This document shows, piece after piece, positions 59,540 through 64,000 of a DNA stretch of 64,000 nucleotides. The DNA comes from Roseomonas sp. HF4 (GTDB taxonomy: Bacteria; Pseudomonadota; Alphaproteobacteria; Acetobacterales; Acetobacteraceae): NCBI RefSeq assembly GCF_005222755.1, contig NZ_STGD01000009.1, forward strand, positions 157,548 to 221,547. The letters are read 5' to 3'. The notes beneath the pieces were generated by a model, which did not search any database, had not been told where the DNA came from, and saw only the letters and a list, made by a program, of their open reading frames with translations. Numbering within the stretch: position 1 is the stretch's first letter; each line of letters starts with the position of its first letter. Position numbers and translations under genes: made by a program.

Positions 59540-60768
59540 CGGCGATCTTCGTCAGCGTCGCGGAATCCGGGGAGCGGAAGACGACGGTGGATAAGGTCGC
59601 CCTCGCCGAGGTTTACGCGGCGGAGGAAGAATGGCGCGAAGCCGCGCGTGACGAACTCACGCGCTACAAGGCGGACCTGGCCGGCTGGAAGGCCGCCGAG
59701 GACAGCATCCGCAAGAAGGGCAAAGGCGACCGCGCCCTGATTCGCGATGGGCTGATTGCTCTCGGTCCTGAGCCGAAGGCGCCGCCGCATCCCATGCTGC
59801 TGATAGCGGACCCGACGCCCGAGGCGCTGATCCTGCACCTTGCGGATAGCCGGCCCTGGGGCGGCGTTTTCACGGCTGAGGGCGGGTTGCTGGTCGGCGG
59901 CGCCGCCTTCAACGACGAAAGCCGGATGCGGACCGGCGCACTGCTGAACACGCTATGGGATGGCGATCCGATCCGCCGTCGCCGCGTGGTAACTGGCGCG
60001 GCGTATCTGCCCGGCCGGCGATGCAGCGCGCATGTCATGATGCAAACGGTGGTCGCCGAGCGGCTGTTCGGCGACGCCATGCTCGACGGGATCGGGATGT
60101 TGGCTCGGGTGCTGCTGGTCGCGCCCGAGACGACCGCCGGCACGCGCTTCTTCCGTGAAGTGCCGCAAGAATGCCGGACAATCCTTGCCGACTACCGCGC
60201 GCGCCTGGGGCGGCTGCTGCGCCGACCGCCCGCGACAAAGCAGGATGACGCTGGCGTTCTCGACCCGCCGGTTATGTCGTTGTCGCCCGAGGCGCGGCAT
60301 CTCTGGATCGCCTTCCACGACAGCGCGGAACGGCGCATTGCGCCCGGCGGGGACCTCGCCCCGATCCGCGCCTGGGGGGCGAAGGCGGCTGAGCACGCGG
60401 GGCGGCTGGCCGCCGTGCTGGCGCTCTACGCGGACGCAGACGCCATGGAGGTTCCGGCCGAACACCTGGCGTGCGGCATCGCGCTGGTAGAGCACTACGC
60501 GGTTGAGATGCTGCGTCTAGCCGGAGCCGGCGCAGTCAGTCCCGACCTTCGGCTTGCGGACAGATTGCTGCACTGGTGGCAGGCCCGGAAGGACCCGCGC
60601 CTGCACCTGGCGACGATCTACCAGCGCGGGTTGAACGCGATTGGCGACGCCGAGACGGCGCGCCGGATTGTCGGCATCCTTGCGGAGCACGGGCACGCGC
60701 GGCGTTTGCCTGCCGGGACCGAACTTGAAGGGAAGCCTCGCCGCGAAGCCTGGGAACTCGTGTCATGA
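59506..60768 (+). pseudogene. DUF3987 (YfjI-like) helicase-related protein, N-terminally truncated
   Basis: From DVELPGGGRKPLTAIFVSVA the frame matches DUF3987 proteins of phages and satellites: VAESGERKTTVDKVALAEVY (Walker-A-like), GGVFTAEGGLLVGGAAFNDE, then GALLNTLWDGDPIRRRR and a long helical C-terminus. Homology starts before the first usable start (GTG 59506), and roughly the first 60-100 residues of the family are absent. Function is probably replication-related but unproven. The fusion to the Toprim gene suggests one deletion event removed both ends. Confidence 0.75.
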
Positions 60769-61340
60769 GCACGGCGGCTTTCGACCCCTGGGCGGCGCTG
60801 GCAGAAATCAGGAAACAAGCGAAGGCCCGGGCCGATCCGAAGGCCCCCCCCGACCCCGCGCCGGCCGGCCGCGCGCGTTTAGGTAGATTAGACGGATTAG
60901 GTGGGGGGCATCTTGCTCCGGCGGTTTCTGCTCCGCGTGCGGATGCATGGCTGGCCGATATCGCCCTGAGCATTGGCCGCGCGGTCGCGGCCGGTGCCGA
61001 GCGCGAGGCGGACGCGGAAGGCTGGTTGCTGCTGATCCGCCCCGAGGGGGATCGCCTCGTTGTCGCGCCGCATATCGTCGCGGAACTCGACGGGGCGGGG
61101 CTGTTGCCCCGCCTGCCGGCCGCTGTGGAACGCTCGACCTATGCGGCCCGCGCCCGGCCGCCGGAATGGTGGAACCGCGACGACGAACCGCAGGCGGGCG
61201 ACCGATGCCGATGCGGCGGGCGATCATTTTGGACTGAGCGGGATCGGCCGGGCGGCTGGCGGTGCTCGACGTGCCATCCACCGCTGCACCTGGGGATAGA
61301 TCATGTGCTTGTTGTCACGACCGAGAGGACAGAACCATGA
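60765..61340 (+). CDS. phage-type protein with C-terminal zinc ribbon
   Basis: The 191-residue protein has an Ala/Pro-rich N-terminus, a middle domain (IALSIGRAVAAGAEREADAE ... RPEGDRLVVAPHIVAEL) and a C-terminal CRCGG ... WRCSTCHPP zinc-binding pair. The ATG overlaps the DUF3987 stop (ATGA). Residues LGRLDGLGG are encoded by TTA-rich period-9 DNA at 60878-60900. Similar small proteins occur in alphaproteobacterial prophages; function is unknown. Confidence 0.65.
   Translation: MSTAAFDPWAALAEIRKQAKARADPKAPPDPAPAGRARLGRLDGLGGGHLAPAVSAPRADAWLADIALSIGRAVAAGAEREADAEGWLLLIRPEGDRLVVAPHIVAELDGAGLLPRLPAAVERSTYAARARPPEWWNRDDEPQAGDRCRCGGRSFWTERDRPGGWRCSTCHPPLHLGIDHVLVVTTERTEP
60878..60900. repeat. three (A/T)TTAG units with 9-bp period
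   Basis: TTTAG (60878-60882), ATTAG (60887-60891) and ATTAG (60896-60900) lie inside a coding frame and force three TTA leucine codons in a G+C-rich gene. It is the reverse-orientation counterpart of 57678-57700. Confidence 0.5.
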
Positions 61341-61681
61341 AGGGCGGCTATCGACCTGGCAGCGGCAGGCCACCGGGCAGCAAGACGGCACGATTGTCCT
61401 GCATGCGGTTCGCTGGCAACGCGGTGCGACTGCAGCTGCACGCGCTGGCCTACAACCTGGCGAACTTCCTGCGCACCCTGGCGCTGCCCGAGGAGGTCAA
61501 GTATTGGTCGCTGACCACGCTGCGGGACCGGCTGGTCAAGATCGGCGCGAGGATCGTCCGGCACGGCCGCGCGGTCACTTTCCAGCTGGCCGAGTTCTTG
61601 GTGCCGCACGCGCTGTTCCGCCAGATCCTCGCGGCGATCGCGGCGTTGCGTCCACCACTGCCGCCGCCGGCTCGATGTTGA
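61337..61681 (+). pseudogene. chimera: terminase-like N-terminus joined to IS1380-family transposase C-terminus
   Basis: The first 16 or so residues (MKGGYRPGSGRPPGSK) look like the start of phage small terminase proteins and are coupled to the preceding gene (ATGA). From about residue 17 the frame is the C-terminal end of an IS1380-family transposase: RLQLHALAYNLANFLRTLAL, then WSLTTLRDRLVKIGARIVRH and QLAEFLVPHALF. The N-terminal catalytic part is missing, so it cannot transpose. The join lies near 61382-61393. Confidence 0.75.
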
Positions 61682-61909
61682 GCGTCGCTGGCCGCAACGG
61701 TCCCGCGAGCCGACGGCAGCAGGAGAATTGCGTCCAGATCTCGCCCGGATGCGCCCGTTTTCCACTCCGACGGCGACCACCGGCCGGTCAGACCCGCCGC
61801 GCGCGCCATCCAGGCGCCGTCACCGTTGCCGGGGCCTTCGGATCGCCGATATGCTCACTACATTTGCAGGCGGATTGAGCCCTGACACAATCGTAAGGCG
61901 AAGAGAGCG

Positions 61910-61945
61910 ATGTTTGGACTTAAAAAGATGTTTGGACTTAAAAGA
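61910..61945 (+). repeat. 18-bp tandem duplication at the methyltransferase start
   Basis: ATGTTTGGACTTAAAAAG is followed directly by ATGTTTGGACTTAAAAGA, i.e. an 18-bp unit repeated with changes only at its end. It adds six residues (MFGLKK) in frame. Confidence 0.8.
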
Positions 61946-62947
61946 TTGCCGGCTGGGTTTGATCCAAATGTGTATTTAGATCTTAACCCTGACGTGCGTG
62001 CTGCGAAGATGGACGCGGCAAAGCATTATTTGCGTTATGGCCGGCGCGAAGGTAGGCCATTTGTATATCAAGACCTTCCGGAAGCGGAGGTTGAGGCCGT
62101 GCCGCCCGTACCGGAGATTCGGGAATTAGTTACGCCGATCGTCGTTGATGCGGAGCGCCGCAGGCGGAAAATTGAAAAACTACGTTCCTACCTTCGGACC
62201 GATATGTCGGTTGTCGAATCGGACGGAAAGCTCAATTTTCTTACTGAAGAGTTAAGGGAACTGTCTAGAATTGAAGTGACCGAGAACGTCTCCTCTCATG
62301 CCTATGTCCCTGAGGCCACTGAGATCATCGATAAGCATAAGCACGGCCTCATACTTGATTGCGGGGCGGGAAATCGATCCGAATATCTAGATAACGTAGT
62401 TAATTTTGAGATCGTTGATTATGCGAGCACAGACGTACTTGGTGTTGGCGAACGTCTTCCATTCAAAGATAACACCTTCGACGCTGTCCTATCTAACGCT
62501 GTCTTGGAACATGTACGCAATCCGTTTTTGTGTGCAAAAGAAATGATCCGCGTATTGAAGCCTGGCGGCGATATGTATTGCGTTTATCCACTTATCGCTC
62601 CAGTCCATGGTTACCCAAATCATTATTTTAATGCGACCCCTCAAGGGTTGAGTTTGCTTTTCGAAGAAGGCATTGAGATTAAAGACCTGACTGTCATCCC
62701 TTCAACGCATCCGCTCTGGGCGCTGCGCTGGATTCTGGCGATATGGAAATATGGATTACCAGAAGATCAACGACAGGCATTTTCAAATCTAAAAGTCTCG
62801 GATTTACTCGACGAAAAATATACTTTTGAGTCCCTTTCAAATCACGACTTTTGTCGCCTTCTCCCGATGTCCACTCAGCTTGAGATCTCAAGCTGTACGA
62901 TGCTGAGAGGGACGAAAAGGCATGAAGTGACTTCATTGCCAGCGTAA
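61910..62947 (+). CDS. class I SAM-dependent methyltransferase, A+T-rich (transferred)
   Basis: The 345-residue protein has an N-terminal motif FDPNVYLDLNPDVRAAKMDA with HYLRYGRREGR. This motif is found in front of glycosyltransferases and surface-polysaccharide enzymes. A Methyltransf_11-like domain follows: LILDCGAGNRSEYLD, a GVGERLPFKDNTFDAVLSNA block and EMIRVLKPGGDMYCVYPLI. It uses many A/T-ending codons, unlike all neighbours. The start is duplicated: ATGTTTGGACTTAAAA occurs at 61910 and again at 61928, giving two possible starts. Confidence 0.85.
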   Translation: MFGLKKMFGLKRLPAGFDPNVYLDLNPDVRAAKMDAAKHYLRYGRREGRPFVYQDLPEAEVEAVPPVPEIRELVTPIVVDAERRRRKIEKLRSYLRTDMSVVESDGKLNFLTEELRELSRIEVTENVSSHAYVPEATEIIDKHKHGLILDCGAGNRSEYLDNVVNFEIVDYASTDVLGVGERLPFKDNTFDAVLSNAVLEHVRNPFLCAKEMIRVLKPGGDMYCVYPLIAPVHGYPNHYFNATPQGLSLLFEEGIEIKDLTVIPSTHPLWALRWILAIWKYGLPEDQRQAFSNLKVSDLLDEKYTFESLSNHDFCRLLPMSTQLEISSCTMLRGTKRHEVTSLPA

Positions 62948-63294
62948 GCGTGCGCCGTGACAAGCCCCAACCGAGTGATCCAGACTTATATTGCCCGCGC
63001 CGGTGGCGCGGCTGACTAGGACGGTCATGATCCAGTCTTAACGCGACCGCCGCCCGGATCGCTTGAGCGACGACTCAAACGCGCGCGCGGTAATCGGAAA
63101 CCACGCGCGCGCGGTAATCGGAAAATGCGCACGCGGCGCTCGACGAGTTGGACGCCTCCAGAAACCCCGAATGCTGGCATGCGTGGCCGTAGAGCGGTGC
63201 ATGGTCGCCCGCCACGCGGGGGGATGGCGGGGATCACGGTGCTGAGGGATCCTGGTCGTAGCGCTGATGGCGGTGTGCGCGGCGGTTCCAGGTC
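62948..63294. other. intergenic DNA between methyltransferase and IS remnant
   Basis: No gene is supported. It contains a 22-bp tandem repeat (63079-63124) and, from 63149, the terminal repeat and 3' non-coding end of the IS5-family remnant. The left part up to 63148 is probably what remains of the target locus. Confidence 0.5.
63079..63124. repeat. 22-bp tandem repeat, two copies
   Basis: The unit ACGCGCGCGCGGTAATCGG plus AAA is present at 63079-63100 and 63103-63124, separated by 2 nt (period 24). Both copies are identical. Confidence 0.8.
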
Positions 63295-63757
63295 CTACGC
63301 TGGCGTGGCGTTGCCGTTGAGCCAGACGAACCGCTTGATGTTGTAGGCGAGATTGGCGAGGCCGATCTTCACCCGTGCCCTGGCGATGCCGATGGTGCGC
63401 ACGACGAGCCCCATCGATCCCTTCTGCCGGGCAAAGACGTGTTCGACGGCCGAGCGCACGGCCGATTTGCGGGCGTTGGCCCGCCGCGTTTGCGCCGCCA
63501 TCGGCCGGCCCGGCGGCTTCTTGCGGTGGATGCGCGAGACCAGGCCGCGCGCGGCCAACCATGCCTCGTTCTTCGCCGAGCGATAGGCAGTGTCGGCCCA
63601 GACATCGGAGGCGGTGTTGTCAGCATCGACCACCTCCGCCAGCTGCGCCCCGTCATGGGCCGCGGCGTGGCTCGCGGTCCAGCCGCGGATCAGGCCGTGC
63701 CGGCGATCGATCGCGACATGGTTCTTGTACCCGAAGGCCGGCACCGCGAGATCAACC
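63149..63757 (-). mobile_element. IS5-family element, 5'-truncated (copy 1)
   Basis: The element's 3' terminal repeat is TGGACGCCTCCAGAAACCCC at 63149-63168 (plus-strand reading). Its coding end lies at 63295. The 5' half is missing: the homology stops at 63757, exactly where the terminal repeat of copy 2 begins (63758). Confidence 0.75.
63295..63757 (-). pseudogene. IS5-family transposase, C-terminal fragment
   Basis: The frame reads VDLAVPAFGYKNHVAIDRRH, TASDVWADTAYRSAKNEAWL, SRIHRKKPPGRP, SAVEHVFARQKGSMGLVVRT and IGLANLAYNIKRFVWL. This is the C-terminal DDE half, with the final Glu in the SAVEHVFARQK block, of IS5-group transposases. About half the usual protein is absent and no native start exists. 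Confidence 0.85.
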
Positions 63758-64000
63758 TGGACACCTCCAGAAACCCCTCGCCCTGAAGCCGTTCGGCTGA
63801 TTCACTGACGCGGATTGGCGCGGGGGATGGCGATGGTTCGGCAGCCGGGTTTCTTCGATGTGGAGGAGCGGCTGCGGGAGCTGTCGGCCAAGGGCGATGA
63901 CCTCGAGCGGATCGGGGCGCTGGTGGATTTTGCCATGTTCCGCGCCGAGCTGGAGCGGGCGGTGCCGCGGGCGGACGGCACGAAGGGCGGCCGGCCGGCC
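63758..64000 (+). mobile_element. IS5-family element (copy 2), cut by window edge
   Basis: TGGACACCTCCAGAAACCCC at 63758-63777 matches the terminal repeat of copy 1 with one difference and is followed after 49 bp by a transposase start. The two copies are head to head, with opposite coding directions. Confidence 0.7.
63827..64000 (+). CDS. IS5-family transposase, N-terminal part (partial)
   Basis: Fifty-eight codons are visible: MAMVRQPGFFDVEERLRELS, then ERIGALVDFAMFRAELERAV and GTKGGRPA. This is the typical N-terminus of the same IS5 subgroup as the fragment at 63295-63757. The start may be 63827 or 63833. The frame is open to the window edge, so intactness cannot be judged. Confidence 0.85.
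   Translation, partial: MAMVRQPGFFDVEERLRELSAKGDDLERIGALVDFAMFRAELERAVPRADGTKGGRPA

Noticed and set aside
62976..63044. Imperfect direct repeat TGATCCAG(A/T)CTTA near the element's right part as an att site
   Set aside because: Only about 13 bp with a mismatch, not related to the tRNA fragment at 55431-55474, and no integrase nearby.

Overview
The window is about 70% G+C over most of its length and reads as a chromosomal segment of an alphaproteobacterium. The best fit is the Acetobacterales (Roseomonas-like). The reasons are a circularly permuted two-piece tmRNA gene beside an alphaproteobacterial sspB, an mraZ-rsmH-ftsL-ftsI cluster, ThyX in place of ThyA, several TctC/Bug-type periplasmic binding proteins, and strong use of G/C-ending codons. 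The taxonomic call is inference from gene content.

Positions 1-4443 hold the start of a division/cell-wall (dcw) operon on the minus strand (mraZ, rsmH, ftsL, ftsI and the first codons of probable murE), with a ladder of GGGA repeats upstream of mraZ. RNase P RNA lies just upstream (4444-4860). Positions 4919-24719 hold metabolic and envelope genes: two TctC-type receptors, an AmpD-like amidase followed by a nucleotidyltransferase relic, a DjlA-like cochaperone, an FMN-dependent glutamate synthase-like protein, a fused hydantoinase/5-oxoprolinase, an AsmA-family protein, class II and class I fumarases about 1.3 kb apart, small metabolic proteins, and a DUF3604 protein coupled to a binding protein. 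sspB and ssrA (24207-25170) sit together, linking the ssrA tag to its probable ClpXP adaptor.

Positions 25180-41587 hold an M20 amidohydrolase, thyX with a coupled HD phosphohydrolase, the Mrp/ApbC ATPase, hflK-hflC-DUF2065-degP, serB, miaA and the branched-chain amino-acid operon ilvB-ilvH-ilvC ending in a strong intrinsic terminator. Positions 41600-55411 hold a methyltransferase/TetR pair divergent from a TPR protein, puuE with an I78-type inhibitor, a seven-gene Mrp Na+/H+ antiporter operon whose mrpG continues in frame into a universal-stress-like domain, and a histidine kinase/NtrC-type regulator pair.

From 55431 to the right edge the window is accessory DNA: a tRNA 3'-end fragment, a tyrosine recombinase with repeated candidate arm sites, a lipoprotein, an excisionase-like HTH protein, and a Toprim primase and DUF3987 helicase-like gene fused by a deletion. 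These are followed by a zinc-ribbon protein, a chimera of a terminase-like N-terminus with an IS1380 transposase tail, an A+T-rich methyltransferase gene, and two head-to-head IS5-family copies, one truncated and one cut by the window end. It looks like a decaying integrative element (satellite or prophage-like), not an intact phage.

Two families of G-rich palindromic intergenic repeats are scattered through the core region, mostly at gene 3' ends. No CRISPR array, rRNA gene or complete tRNA gene was seen.
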